Positions 30,309 through 40,884 of a stretch of 64,000 bases of DNA are shown one piece after another. Position numbers and translations under genes: made by a program. The notes beneath the pieces were generated by a model that was not told the origin of the DNA, ran no database searches, and was given only the letters and a program-made list of their open reading frames with translations. Position 1 is the stretch's first letter; every line of letters starts with the position of its first letter. This DNA comes from Sphaerolaimus hirsutus (Eukaryota > Nematoda > Chromadorea > Monhysterida > Sphaerolaimidae): assembly GCA_964036195.1 (NCBI GenBank), contig OZ038452.1, positions 11,588,704 to 11,652,703 of the forward strand. Reading direction: 5' to 3'.

Positions 30309-30567
30309 CATTCAAACATACGCAGCACTACTGGCCGCTGGAGGTGCGTGGCGGATAAGGCAGATCCGGGTTGAATTCGAATCGATCGAAAATTTTAGTG
30401 GTGCCGCCGCGTTATTTATTGTGAACCGTTTTCGCTAACATTTCGCGTGTAATCATCGCTGAATTGCTTGTTAAAGCCATGCTTTAAAGCTAAAGCTCTA
30501 ATGTTGAAGCTTGCTCGCTTGATTTTTTTTATTCTCGGCCGATTCTTTCCGCCGTGACACCGATCAG

Positions 30568-30783
30568 CCTACAAATTGCCACACAACACTCAAAAACCCA
30601 GTTAACCTGTCGACGTCCTGTCTGGTAACTCGGCGTGTCTGTTTGAACACCTGTGCCAACTGCGCGGCGGCTTTAGTCTGCCCCATGGTGGCCACGTTGG
30701 AGTACCTAGTAGGCGGCGAACTGCAAGCCGGACACGTCGCCGTGCAGCGCGCTGGGCGGGGTGTGCCTGCCGGCGTAGCCTGG
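30568..30783 (+). CDS. Candidate cellular exon X6 (Cys-rich)
   Basis: Acceptor ACACCGATCAG, donor GCCTGG|GTGCGT; 72 codons, phase 0 on both sides, so it follows X5 in frame. The translation has a Cys-rich head (RVCLNTCANCAAALVCPM) and a strand-like tail (YLVGGELQAGHVAV). The opposite strand offers a frame with a perfect-looking start context, but it lacks splice partners. Confidence 0.5.
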
Positions 30784-30854
30784 GTGCGTACACGGTAGAT
30801 TCGGACTGAAGTGTGCTCATGTATAAAATTTTCTAATGCCGTTCTTGTCATAGT

Positions 30855-30964
30855 TAAAACGATGGCATTTCATCCTTATCCATTATCCGCGTGCTGTATA
30901 CGACACGACGGCCTGCCGAAGCGCCTCCAGACCGTGATTGACAATCGCGGCTGGTGGGGCTACT
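30855..30964 (+). CDS. Possible terminal exon
   Basis: After CATAG, one frame reads to TAA with a protein-like end (RHDGLPKRLQTVIDNRGWWG). Phase 1 entry does not match the main donor of X6, so it would need an alternative donor. Weak. Confidence 0.25.
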
Positions 30965-31110
30965 AAAAAGGTGAATCCGAGTGATTTTTTTTACACCCCG
31001 CAGCCTTTTTTCCCACCATTTTTTTGACTCGAAATCGTGATCTTTTTCAAAGAGTGGAAAACCAGCCACCGTCATTTTTATTGGCCAGCCAAATGTCAAA
31101 AAAATGCAGG

Positions 31111-31160
31111 GGACGCCCCTGTGGCTGCGGGGGTGCAGCCACGGTGTCCCCCCAGTAACG
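31111..31160. repeat. Hairpin fragment shared with the 2.1-kb foldback
   Basis: GCCCCTGTGGCTGCGGGGGT and its inverse repeat the distinctive word of 9890-9955 and 11695-11745. It is followed by CAGTAACGATGGCAAA, a TTCGAAAA-family terminus. Confidence 0.55.
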
Positions 31161-31183
31161 ATGGCAAACAGTCAAAAAAAGTA

Positions 31184-32333
31184 CTGTATTTCCTCGAAAT
31201 ACCCCACGGGGGTTATTGTTTCAGAGTGAGAATTTTGAGAGGGGGGGGGGGGGTTAAACGAGGAGGGGGTATTTTGAGGGGAGGAACTTATTATTTCGCC
31301 AGAATTTTTTTGAAATTCCAGTACTAAATGGTCATCTGAAACATAGACGAAAAAAGGCTTAGATTTCTGGCGGTGACAGTCAGTGACAGGTATTTCGGAG
31401 GTGGTGACACCTGAATACTATATTACTTGAATTACCCCCCCCCCCTAGAATCAACTTTCCCCTTGAAATACCAATCAATACCAATCCAGATATCAATCTA
31501 CCGTATTTCCTCGAAATACCCCCCCCCCAATTTAGTGTATAGAGAACGTAAATGACAGAAGGTGCGGTTTGTGATTGTGACATCTTGATGAAAAATACAG
31601 TAAAATACATATCTCGATAACTACCGGAGGTTTTGTTCATTTTTAGACACAATAGATATCGGTTAGTGCTGTCAACATGTCGAATAAGATATTGATATCT
31701 CTAAGAACCCTTGTGTATTTGTAAATTATTGTAAATAAATATGCTGTTAGTCCCCCTTAAACTGCAAATACAACTGCACTATCTACAATTTGAATTTAGA
31801 ATTGTACTGCGCCTCAATGCCAGCTGCATACTGGCGCCACAAATGTTTTTATGTGTGAAAAATGCTAATGTGCTGCGCCTACACTGCGTTGCTCAGATGG
31901 AATGAGCACAAAAACTTTCCACACAAAAATCATGCACAATTAAAAGGGCACTGAACTGCTGATCAATTTGTGGCGGTGATTGTCACCGCGATGACATGCC
32001 GTTTTGTGGCGGTGACACCCGAAAACCAGGCGGTGACAATCACTGCGTCACCGCCACATTTTTCGTCACTGATCTGAAATGTATGCAGACATAGAAAAAT
32101 GCAACAATAACCACTACCGTATTTCCTTGAAATACCCCCCTCGAAATACCCCCCCTCGAAATACCCCCCTCTCGAAATACCCCCCTCAAAATGGACACTA
32201 TGAAATAATTACCCACCCCCTCGAAATACCCCCCCCCCCCAATTGTATGTAAAGGGAACATACATGACTATAGCTGCGGTTTATGATCCGGGCAATGCAG
32301 AACATACGTTAAAAACAATGTCTGTGTTTCGTT
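31184..32333. mobile_element. CCGTATT-TIR element split by a GGCGGTGAC element
   Basis: Left TIR CTGTATTTCCTCGAAATAC after TA at 31182. The interior stops near 31345 (CATCTGAAACATAGAC) and resumes near 32075 (GATCTGAAATGTATGCAGAC), bracketing an insertion. A further CCGTATT TIR starts at 32117. Termini on the right are overlapped by the next element. Confidence 0.5.
31346..32074. mobile_element. GGCGGTGAC element (copy 1)
   Basis: Left GACGAAAAAAGG...GGCGGTGACAG, right GCGTCACCGCCACATTTTTC with GTCACT. The same right part occurs at 60898-61004. Within it, 31430-31600 is CCGTATT-family debris (a TIR begins at 31501). Confidence 0.45.
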
Positions 32334-32787
32334 CAACGATGGAAAACGCTCCTGAAAAAAGTATTTAAATTTTTAAGTATGTTTTCTAAAATGACTTTTC
32401 GAATTTTCGAATTTTTCCACAAAATACTTTTCGAATTTCTAATTTAGTTTTCGAATTTTTGAATTTTCGAAATTTTTGGTAGTTTTCGAATTTTTTTGGG
32501 TTGTTTTTGAATTTTTTTAAATAGTTTTCAAATTTTTTGGAGAAAAATGGATTTAAAGCTTTAAATGCAGTATTTGGGTGGTCATTACTTCGTATAACTT
32601 TTTAAACCTTATTTTCATATATCAATACCAATGTCTTCAATTCCCTAAAAAAATTCAAAAAGACTTTTCGAATCTTTTGAAAAGAATAGATTTTTATGTA
32701 TTTTTTTCACCGCATGCTCAAAAATTCGAAAAGTCCAAAAAAATTCGAAAACGTTTTCGAATTTTCGAATCTTTTTTGCCATCGTTA
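32334..32787. mobile_element. hAT-like element, TTCGAAAA-repeat family (copy 2)
   Basis: Ends CAACGATGGAAAAC and TTTTGCCATCGTTA. Flanks GTTTCGTT and GTTACGTT match at 7 of 8. Arms of TTTTCGAATTTTCGAA words. Confidence 0.75.
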
Positions 32788-32817
32788 GTTACGTTAGAAC
32801 ATTGCTTATACCAACTA

Positions 32818-33074
32818 TACTCGGCTGACTGCATGCTATGCATTTTTCTGAAGGAAACACTCCATCATGACGTCATCATGATAAAATAAAAATATTTCCA
32901 GCAAAAAAAGAAAAAACATTCCGGGAAAGAAAATTCCTCATTTGTACGCGACTCCGCCTTTTCTTTTTAAAAATATTTCTCTTTTTGTGAAACTGCATAC
33001 ATAAGTATCCAGCTCGCCCGTTATCGACCAAGACATAAATAATTTTGGGGGCATACTTTGCTGTCCGCCCAGTA
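32818..33074. mobile_element. TACTCGGCGG-family element, reversed copy
   Basis: Ends TACTCGGCTGACTGC and GCTGTCCGCCCAGTA, TA on both sides. The interior is the inverse of 26125-26390. Confidence 0.75.
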
Positions 33075-33097
33075 TACATACTTTTACAAGTCATACA

Positions 33098-33506
33098 TAG
33101 TGGTTTTTGATGAATTTTTCAACGTCTGCGTACATTACGAACAACAAATTAGTATACTGCAGCGACATTACACCTTACAATGAAATCTACCATATCCCAT
33201 CTGAATAAACGAACATACATATAAAATTTCATCATATTTATCAATAAATTTATCAATAAAAAAAATAAATAAAAAGCAATTTGATAAATATGATGAAATT
33301 TTTTTATGTTTGTTCTTTTATTCAGGTGGGATATGGTAGATTTCATTGTAAGGTGTAATGTCGCTGGAGTATACTGAAAGTTCGAAAAATTTCTGGCGAA
33401 ATAATAAGCCCCCCTCGAAATACCCCCTCGTTTACCCCCCCCCCCCCCCCTCAAAATTCACACTCTGAAACAATCACCCCCCGGGGGGTATTTCAAGGAA
33501 ATACGG
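33098..33506. mobile_element. CCGTATT-TIR element with a nested palindrome
   Basis: Interior words of the first subfamily at 33098-33154 and 33372-33480; right TIR TATTTCAAGGAAATACGG ends at 33506 before TA. Split by 33155-33371. Confidence 0.6.
33155..33371. mobile_element. TACTGCAGCGACATT palindromic element
   Basis: Ends TACTGCAGCGACATTACACC and GGTGTAATGTCGCTGGAGTA; arms stay inverted to the centre (CATATTTATCAATAAA). TA on both sides; the empty site is visible in the sister copies. Confidence 0.75.
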
Positions 33507-33559
33507 TATGTATAAGGTTACATAAATATATATCTAATGTAATATTGACTATTGACTTA

Positions 33560-34301
33560 CCGTATTTCCTCGAAATACCCCCCGGGGGTGATTGTTTCAT
33601 AGTGGTCACGAGAGGGGGGGGGGGGGGTTAAACGAGGGCGGGGGGTATTTCGAGGGGGGGGGGTTATTATTTCACAAGAAATTTTTTAAAATCCCAGTAC
33701 GAAATTGTCGTCTGAAACGTACGCAGACGTCAAAAAATACAACAAAAACCGCCATTTATAAGGTTATGTAGACTAATATTAGTACGTAGATGGTATAAAC
33801 ACTGTTCTAACATGATTCGGACATTGTTTTAACGTGTGTTCTGCACTACGCACAACGCAAACTGCAGTACCGTATTACCTCGAATTATCCCCCCCTTGAA
33901 TTAACCCCCCCTCGAATTAACCCCCCCCCCCCTCAAAATGGGCTGGGGAAATAATAACCCCCCCCCTCGAAATACCCCCCCCCCTTCGGAATGATGTACG
34001 TCATGTACATAATAAATACGTCATGTATGCAATGTACATGATGTATATTACTGTTAATTTGCATTGCAGCTACACATAGGTAGACTAGTTTGTGTAGCTA
34101 TCTACGTTTTTATATCCAAATATATCCTGTTTGGACACATTTATTACCTGTTTTGGGTATGCAAATGAATACTATTTACTACGATCCTTACAAAAATTTC
34201 TGACGAAATAGTGGCCATAGTGGCCATTTTGAGTGGCCAGTGGCCAGTGAAATAATTCATAGTGGCCATTTTGAGGGGGGGGGTATTTCGAGGAAATACG
34301 G
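33560..34301. mobile_element. CCGTATT-TIR element with a sister subfamily nested inside
   Basis: TIR CCGTATTTCCTCGAAATAC and TATTTCGAGGAAATACGG, TA on both sides. At the interior TA of CTGCAGTA a second-subfamily element begins (33870). Its right end and part of the host are replaced by a repeated GTGGCCA block (34204-34260). Confidence 0.65.
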
Positions 34302-34560
34302 TATTTAAATTTTTAAGTGTTTTTTCTGAAATGAATTTTCGAATTTTTCTTCGAAATTCTTCAAATTTCTGAATTTCGAATTTAATTTTTGAATTTTTGA
34401 TTTTTTTTGGCAATTTTTGAATTTTTTGGCTAGTTTCCAAAATGTTTCAAATAAATGTCAATTTTTTCTGGAAAAATATTTAATCTGAAGCTTATCTGAA
34501 AAATATTTAATCTGAAAAATAAACCCCATAGGGGGTTTATTTTTTATATATTTTATTTTA
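34302..34560. repeat. TTCGAAAA-family debris
   Basis: Diverged TTTTCGAATTTTT words without termini. Confidence 0.4.
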
Positions 34561-34679
34561 CATAAATATCGAGCGACGGGCATGCTATTCGGTGTATTTT
34601 GTGGAGAATTGACAGTACGGGGACCTCAATATTTATCTAATATACATCAGAGTGATGAAAAAATACGGGAAATTTGGCT

Positions 34680-35040
34680 TACATGTGCACCGGGTTTAGA
34701 TGCGCAGAGGCACAGACCCGATTTGTGGGGGGGGGCAGCCCATCCCAATGGGATGGGATACACCCCCAGAAACTTTCTGTGTTTTATTTATGTGTTTTTT
34801 TCAAAACAAGTTTTTTTTTTGTAAAAACTAAAGTTTTTCTAAGATTCTATCGAAAGATTATCATTTATCCGTATGGGAACCTGGCAGCTTGCCAAGTTTT
34901 TGACATCGCTATAAATACAAACAAAAATGGGGTAAAAATAAGTATATAACCATGTATACATACGAAAATAACGATTATGAACGTGAAAATTGGCATAATG
35001 GAGCACAATTTTAGCGATTTTGTGCAAAAAAATTGGGAAA
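34680..35040. repeat. Decayed GGGCCTGTGCC/CAGGGGTCTC-type element
   Basis: Contains TACATGTGCACCGGGTTTAG and GCAGAGGCACAGACCCG (inverse of the 9-bp-TSD family end), then the interior words AGTATATAACCATGTATA and GCGATTTTG. Termini not resolved. Confidence 0.4.
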
Positions 35041-35119
35041 CATCGCTTGGACTTAGACGTGGGTCAAATCGATTGGCTAGCTTGGTCTTAATGGCAAGTT
35101 TCCATACGTGGAAAATTAG

Positions 35120-35251
35120 CGAAAGAACTATTTAAAAAAGAAGAAAAGGAATACCGGAAGTTGTGCGATGTAGCGTTTCCGCGGCACATCGCATTTCTAA
35201 TGGATACAGCCCGACGTTTCGTGTTCTTATCATATCACCGGCCATTTGCGA
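35120..35251 (+). CDS. Candidate cellular gene, exon a
   Basis: Acceptor AAAATTAG, donor GCGA|GTGAGT. Begins AKELFKKEEKEYRKLCDVAF and continues RHIAFLMDTARRFVFLSYHR. It enters and leaves in phase 1 and joins exon b in frame. No recognised domain; the charged start and hydrophobic end look like genuine protein. Bases 35041-35119 may hold more of it. Confidence 0.5.
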
Positions 35252-35320
35252 GTGAGTACAAACGCGTTTCGTTCATTTGTTCCCGAAGACTGGTTGTTTC
35301 ACGTTTTGGCACTTTTCCAG

Positions 35321-35407
35321 ATGCGCCTTGTGCCTCTGCGAGGTTTGCGACGTACACTGACTTGAAAGATTGTGGCTGGTTTGATTGCGGATGGTTCGTA
35401 GTTTTTG
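35321..35407 (+). CDS. Candidate cellular gene, exon b
   Basis: Acceptor CACTTTTCCAG, donor TTTTTG|GTGAGT, both strong; 87 bp, phase 1 on both sides. Reads PCASARFATYTDLKDCGWFD followed by CGWFVVF. Intron a-b is only 69 bp. Confidence 0.55.
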
Positions 35408-35439
35408 GTGAGTTTAGGGCATTTTTTCTAGTCTTGGCG

Positions 35440-35660
35440 GATGGCTCAAATTTCGAATTTCTCAAAAATCGCTACAGATGGGAGGGGGGGGGGTCGGGAT
35501 TGTAGCCAAAAAATTTGCCTCCGCGATGGATAGACAGCAAGTGGGGTGGGTAAGTATACGGATTCAGCTGGGCGGCATCCGGGTATATAGATAGCTGGGC
35601 GGTTTTGGGGGGGGGGGTTATCCCATCCGGCCCATCCTCGACCCGAACACATGTTAATTT
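35440..35660. repeat. CAGGGGTCTC-family fragment within an intron
   Basis: Words TGTAGCCAAAAAATTTGCCT, GATAGACAGC and ATAGATAGCTGGGCGGTTTT match the interior of 36263-36777. Confidence 0.5.
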
Positions 35661-35743
35661 GTATATAGCTAGAAGCTAGGTATGTGGAGTTGCAGCAATG
35701 TTCTTATCCTATGCCCAGCGATAGCAACTTGAAGTGCACTCAG

Positions 35744-35961
35744 CGTCCAATAAAGCTACGTTTATGTCTCTAAAACCGGATAAAATGTCGCAGATGCTCA
35801 TCCTATTAGGGCACGAAAAGTGTGACGTGCTGCACGCTGCTGCAGATATAACCGCGACCCAAATTGACAATAAAGTGACCCGCTTGGCCGAGGGACTAAA
35901 AAAGTGCCGCTTTGAAGGGACCGAGCATACTTTGTTCAACGTTAGTCTGTGGGGCGATTGA
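35744..35961 (+). CDS. Candidate cellular gene, terminal exon c
   Basis: Acceptor GTGCACTCAG joins exon b in phase 1 and reads to TGA at 35959-35961 (SNKATFMSLKPDKMSQMLIL, then GHEKCDVLHAAADITATQID, ending FNVSLWGD). An AATAAA follows at 35994-35999. The three exons give at least 145 residues of unknown function. Exon b can also splice in phase to the exon at 37828. Confidence 0.55.
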
Positions 35962-35993
35962 AGTTGCCTAGGAGTGTTTTTTAACTGTTTTCA

Positions 35994-35999
35994 AATAAA
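35994..35999 (+). promoter_or_regulatory. Likely polyadenylation signal
   Basis: AATAAA 33 bp after the stop of the terminal exon. It fits a 3-prime end here, but such hexamers are frequent in AT-rich DNA. Confidence 0.4.
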
Positions 36000-36044
36000 A
36001 AATTCATTAATAAACTACGGGATGCCGAAGTAAATAATAAACTA

Positions 36045-36850
36045 CCGTATTACCTCGAATCAATCCCCCTTGAATTAACCCCCCTCGAATTAACCCCCCC
36101 TCAAAATGGGCTGGGGAAAATTACCCCCCCCTCGAAATAACCCCCCTCCAGAATGATGTACATCATGTATGCAATGTACATGATGTATTTATTACTACTG
36201 ATTTGTATTGCAGCTACACATAGACTTGTTTGCGTAGCAATCTATGTTTTTATGTCCAAATACAGGGGTCTCCTAGGGGGGGGCTGGGGGGGGGGCTGCC
36301 CCCCCCAAGGCGGCCAGCTATCTATCTATCCCGGAGGCCGCTCAGCTATCTATCTATCCCGAGGCAAAATTTTTGGCTACTACCCCCAAAGACCCCCCCC
36401 CAAATCGCTCAGCTATCTATCTATCTGGAGTGGTTTTTGAGAAATTTTGCCCTAATTTTCGCACAACATCACCAATTTTCGCACCTTTTTATAGTTTTTC
36501 ACCTTCAAAATCGTGCTTTCCGGCTATATACATGGTTATATACCTATTTTTAGCCATTTTATACCTACTTTTGGCTACTTTTAACTGATTATTAGCGATT
36601 TTTTCCCCTTTCCGCCTTCTTCACCTTAAAAAGCCTATATATTGTGCCCCCGCCAGCCCCCCCCCCCAAGCCCCCCCCAGCCCCCCCCCAGAAAAATTTT
36701 CCAGCTATCTATCCCCCCGGAGGAGCGATTTGCTATCTATCCAGCCCCCGCGAGGGCCAAAATCCTGGAGACCCCTGTCCAAATATATCCTATTTGGACG
36801 CATTTATTTCCTGTTTTGGGTACGAAAATGCCTACTCTTTACTACGAGCT
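36045..36850. mobile_element. CCGTATT-TIR element (second subfamily) with hAT insertion
   Basis: Left TIR CCGTATTACCTCGAATCA after TA; the interior runs to TATGTCCAAATA, is split by 36263-36777, and resumes as TCCAAATATATCCTATTTGG. The right end is lost near 36850. Confidence 0.7.
36263..36777. mobile_element. Complete CAGGGGTCTC hAT-like element (515 bp)
   Basis: Ends CAGGGGTCTCC and GGAGACCCCTG, exact 8-bp TSD TCCAAATA (36255-36262, 36778-36785); the uninterrupted site exists in the copy at 45044-45483. Subterminal AGCTATCTATCTATCCC words, C/G runs; core GGTTATATACCTATTTTTAG. Reference copy. Confidence 0.9.
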
Positions 36851-36904
36851 TAAGTTACTTAAGGTAAAAAAATGTAAGCATCAAAACCGTTTTTTTTAAC
36901 ATGA

Positions 36905-37781
36905 GTAGGGATGGAAAAAAGCGCTTTTTTCAATGACCCCGCCTTTTTAAATAGGGTAGCACATAGAAATGGATACTTTGATACTAAAAATGCCACAAAA
37001 CCAATGAAAACAACCACCAATGTCAATTTGTGTGTGAAATTGCGCGCTTGCCCACAAAAATTTTGCAAAATACCTAGTGCTTAGTACTAAAAATTTCGGC
37101 CGATGTTTTTAAAAAAAAACATTTCGGACGTCATGTTTTTTATTTAAAAAAAACAACGTTTAAAAAATCATCGGCCAACCCTACGTCCAAAAATTTTTTA
37201 TTTTTTAAAAACATTCGCTGAAATTTTTAGTACTAAGCACTAGGTATTTTGCAAAGTTTTGCGCGCAAGCGCGCAATTTCACACACATATTGACATTGGT
37301 GGTTGTTTTCATTGGTTTTGTATTTAGCATTTTTAGTATCAAAGCATCCATTTCTATCTGCTACCATGGGTTGATAAGCCGTCATATGTTGCTGTAGTAT
37401 ATAATATTGAGGTAATGTGCTTCCGACGTACCTCCATAGTGTGTAACTTCACTCCCAAAGTAACAACCTCCTTTTATGACCTTGTTTGATCACTATTTTG
37501 TGCCAAACTTCACCTGAAGTCACGGACATTCGGCTATAAGGCGATATATGAACATGTCGACAAAAAATGGATATTTTTGACACAAATCACCACTTATAAT
37601 GCTATCCCATGGCTCCACAGCCATTGTATGGTCATATATAACATCACAGAGTATTGCCACTGTCTTATATACCTATGTTGACACAAGGTCATATCTGGGA
37701 GCTTTAAAAAACGTTTTATTAAAAAACGTTGTTTTTTTTAAAAACATCGAGTGAAAAAAACGTTTTTTTTTCAACCCTATG
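36905..37781. mobile_element. Two overlapping TAGGGATGG-family elements
   Basis: First, TAGGGATGGAAAAAAGCGC to GGCCAACCCTA (36905-37181); then a second body with interior AGTACTAAGCACTAGG, GGTTGTTTTCATTGG, ATGGCTCCACAGCCAT, ending TTTTTCAACCCTA at about 37781. TSDs are not clear, so this is a rearranged pair. It ends 47 bp before the next candidate exon. Confidence 0.6.
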
Positions 37782-37827
37782 CTTGAATCATTTATTTTCG
37801 CAGCTATGTCGAGTGTTGACTGTTGAG

Positions 37828-37964
37828 TGCATGCCGGCCATGACCAATGGCAGCTACCTCGTTGCCTGTGGCCGCGTCCACGCGAAGTGCCTGTGCCGCC
37901 GGATCGGATACAAAGCGCATCGGTGCCCGCCCACCGCAAATGCAAACTAGTCGCGGACACGCAG
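37828..37964 (+). CDS. Candidate cellular exon h
   Basis: Acceptor CTGTTGAG, donor ACGCAG|GTGGGT; enters in phase 1, leaves in phase 0 into exon i. Reads HAGHDQWQLPRCLWPRPREV, then PVPPDRIQSASVPAHRKC. Another frame from an acceptor at 37803 gives a Cys-rich peptide ending in TAG at 37950. I prefer the frame that reaches the donor. Confidence 0.4.
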
Positions 37965-37980
37965 GTGGGTTGGGCTGCAG

Positions 37981-38335
37981 CAGGGGTATCTTGAATTTCG
38001 ACCCTCTGAGTGGTTGAATAGGTAGCAAATCGCTCCTCCGGAGGGACAGCTAGCTAAAAATTTTTTCTGGGGGTGAGGGTGTTCGCGTTGGTTCAATATA
38101 TAGGCTATTTCGGGGGTGTAGAAGTAAAGAAGAATGGGAGAAAAATCGCTAAAAGTACGTGAAAAATGGATAAAAATAGGTATATAAGCACATAATGCGA
38201 AAATAGGCAATAATGAACATGAACTAGCGATTTTTGAGCTGAAAATCTATCAAAAGGCATGAAAAGTAGCGATTTTGAGCAACAATTTGGGAACAATTTC
38301 TAAAAAATTGCTCTGGGTAGGTAGATAGCTGGGCG
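37981..38335. mobile_element. CAGGGGTATC variant of the CAGGGGTCTC family, right-truncated
   Basis: Starts CAGGGGTATCTTGAATTTCG with GGTAGCAAATCGCTCCTCCG; interior as in the reference. The right terminus is missing near 38335. Confidence 0.6.
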
Positions 38336-38411
38336 TAGAAGATTGGTAGAAGCAACACATAATGGCTTATTTTTGGTATCCTATGTTCAAAACCTAGTCT
38401 TTTGTGTCCAG

Positions 38412-38601
38412 AGCGATTTGGCCAACTCGCCAGTCCAGAGGTGGCAGTCGGCGGCCTTCAAGTTGCCGCCTGACTCGCTGACGAACCCTGCAACCTGCGA
38501 GGTACCCGGAAATCATCTGCTGTGGCGTGACAAGAACCGATCTGTGGACGTGGACACGTTTGTCTGCGTTCCGCCTGGCTTTAAATCAGTGTTGATTGCC
38601 A
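38412..38601 (+). CDS. Candidate cellular exon i (fibronectin-III-like, first half)
   Basis: Acceptor CTTTTGTGTCCAG, donor GCCA|GTAAAC; phase 0 to phase 1. Contains PVQRWQSAAFKLPPDSL, ATCEVPGNHLLWRDK and DTFVCVPPGFKSVLIAS. The word FVCVPP recurs in the candidate exon near 44585, a sign of module duplication. Confidence 0.55.
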
Positions 38602-38634
38602 GTAAACGGTGCGTTCTTTTGTTTTTGACATATA

Positions 38635-39058
38635 CCGTATTACCTCGAATTATCCCCCCTTGAATTAACCCCTCCCTCGAATTAACCCCCCCCCCTCAAA
38701 ATGGGCTGGGGAAATAATAAACCCCCCCCCCCTCGAAATACCCCCCCCCCTCCAGAATGATGTACATCATGTATGCGATGTACATGATGTACTTATTACT
38801 ACTAATTTGCATTGCAGATACACTTATACGCTCATTTTTGTACAGATGTACATCTATAGCCCCAATACTACCTATTTTCTCGCGTGTATTACCATTTTTG
38901 TGTGTGAAAAAGCGTATTCTCTACTACAAATTTCACGAAAATTTCTGACGAAATAATAAAACCCCCCCTCGAATAACCCCCCCCCCTCGAATTAACTCCC
39001 CCTCAAATTTTGCTGGCGAAATAATAAACCCCCATGGGGGTATTTCGAGGTAATACGG
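38635..39058. mobile_element. Complete CCGTATTACC-TIR element (424 bp)
   Basis: TIR CCGTATTACCTCGAATTA and TTTCGAGGTAATACGG, TA on both sides. Interior ATGATGTACATCATGTATGC and GGGCTGGGGAAATAATA. Reference for the second subfamily. Confidence 0.85.
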
Positions 39059-39060
39059 TA

Positions 39061-39937
39061 CTCGTCATCGGGCAACGCGGCCGCCCCCCCCCACTTCCCG
39101 GGTCGGACAAAAAATATGCCAAAAATGGCACTTCCTTACAGCGATTTTGTCGGCAGCTCGGACAAATTTTGCGAGCAAGCGCGCATTTCGGCGTCACACA
39201 GTATATTTCCTTCATACCCTTACTTCAGGACAAAAAACTAGGGTTCAAACGGGATCCCGATCCCGGATCCCGTGAAATTCCGGGATTTAGCAGTCCCGAT
39301 CCCGATCCCGATCACGAAACTTTTCAAATCCCGATCCCGATCCCGAGAAACTCCAAAGTCCGGGATCCCGATCCCGGAAAAATTAGTGGAAATTATCAAA
39401 AGTGAAAAAACGACGTTTTTGCATGCAAAAATGTGAACGCAAACCCCCAGCGTTCATTTTATGCCACGTTTCTGGCATCCAACAGTGTTTTAGACCTTTA
39501 TGAACAACTGTGGATGCCAAAACATTGGCCAAAATCTCTATCCCAAGACCCCAATCCCGATCCCGAAAAAATGTCGATCACGATCCCGATCCCGTGACCC
39601 CAATCCCGGCCAATCCCGATCCCGATCCCGAAATCTCAAAAAAACCAATCCCGATCCCGATCCCGAAAAGTCAATCCCGTTTGAACCCTACAAAAAACAC
39701 CCAAAATCTGTCCCCGTTCTCTGTATATGTATGTAAAATACATACATGTACAGCAGTACTTGGCGCCAATGCCAACGCCAATGGCGCCATGGCGTGACGC
39801 CTACGAATGGCGCTGGCGCAACTTATTTGCAACTGGGGTCAAATTTGAGAGAGGGGGGCGCCGCCCCCCCCCCCCGTTCGCCGGGCCCTGTATACAATCC
39901 GCCCCCCCCCCGCTCAAAAATCCTGGCTACGTCCCTG
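39061..39937. mobile_element. CAGTGGCGTAGCC-family element split by a GGGATC element
   Basis: Left half (39061-39238) has GGTCGGACAAAAAATATGCC and GCGAGCAAGCGCGCA; right half (39691-39937) has CATACATGTACAGC, GGCGCCATGGCG and TCCTGGCTACGTCCCTG. The left terminus is eroded. Confidence 0.65.
39239..39690. mobile_element. hAT-like element, GGGATC-repeat family (copy 2)
   Basis: Ends TAGGGTTCAAACGGGATCCC and GATTGACTTTTCGGGAT-type arm closing GTTTGAACCCTA, exact 8-bp TSD CAAAAAAC (39231-39238, 39691-39698). Confidence 0.85.
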
Positions 39938-40072
39938 CTTGCGCATTTATTTTAAGTGGACGATTTTTATTTTTTTAACGATGGCATCGTGACGGAGCGT
40001 TTCATTTCGAATCTTTCCGCTGAACCTTCACGCTGCTTTGAGGTTCTAAAGCATGGAGGGAGGCATGCTGGA

Positions 40073-40651
40073 CAGGGGTCTCCAAGATTTTGGCCTTCGC
40101 GGGGGCTGGATAGATAGCAAATCGCTCCTCCGGAGGGATAGATAGCTGAAAAAATTTTCTGGGGGGGGGGGGCTCGCGGGGGCAAAATATATAGGCTTTT
40201 TCAGTGCATAGAAGGCAGAAAGGGGGAAAAATCGCTAATAATCGGTTAAAAGTGGTCAGAAGTAGGTTTCAAATGGCTAAAACAGGCATATAACCATGCA
40301 TATAGCCGGAGACCACAATTTTGAAGGTGAAAAACTATAAAAAAGGTGCGAAAATTTGCGATTTTGAGCGAAAATTGGGGCAAAATTTCTCAAAAACCAC
40401 TCCAGATAGATAGGTAGCTGAGCGATTTGGGGGGGGGGGGTCTTTGGGGATAGTAGCCAAAAAATTTGCCTCGGGATAGATAGACAGATAGCTGAGCGGC
40501 CTCCGGGATAGACAGATAGCTGGACGATTTGGGGGGCAGCCCCCCCCCCCCCAACCCCCCCCCCCCAAAACTTTTCAGCTATCTATCCCTCCGGAGGAGC
40601 AATTTGCTATCTATCCAACCACTCGGAGGGTCAAAATTCAAGATACTCCTG
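40073..40651. mobile_element. CAGGGGTCTC-family element with mismatched ends
   Basis: Left CAGGGGTCTCCAAGATTTTG, right TTCAAGATACTCCTG. The two ends belong to two variants of the family and the flanks do not duplicate, which suggests recombination between two elements. Confidence 0.6.
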
Positions 40652-40782
40652 GTTTGAACACATGAAATCAGCGCCTGCTCGAGTGTCGGCGCCTTACGCT
40701 CTAATAAAATCTAGCCCCTGTGATTCAAACTCGGTAATTAGGTTTTTGTTTGCCGCCTATAAATCACTGTTACTTGTCGCAG

Positions 40783-40884
40783 ATGTAGCTCTGGCAATCG
40801 CTGGACATGTATGTGCTTGGCTGGCGGACAAACGACAAGCTCCGCCCTTCGCCGCTGCCGGATATGTGGCTGTTTTCACGTTTT
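40783..40884 (+). CDS. Candidate cellular exon j (fibronectin-III-like, second half)
   Basis: Acceptor CTTGTCGCAG, donor GTTTT|GTGAGC; 102 bp, phase 1 on both sides, so it joins exons i and k. VALAIAGHVCAWLADKRQAP then PFAAAGYVAV aligns by eye with the strand pair in X5 (VRAVLEDGRTTPYA). Confidence 0.5.

Noticed and set aside
30605..30687. Minus-strand start codon in a perfect GCCACCATGG context with a good donor
   Set aside because: Attractive, but no partner exon, and the plus-strand frame joins X5 in phase with Cys-rich content; the minus frame is probably a shadow.
35709..35939. Minus-strand frame over terminal exon c
   Set aside because: The plus frame joins exon b in phase and is followed by AATAAA.
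35959..37964. Treating exon c and exon h as one continuous reading frame
   Set aside because: Exon c ends in a stop; h can only follow exon b as an alternative.
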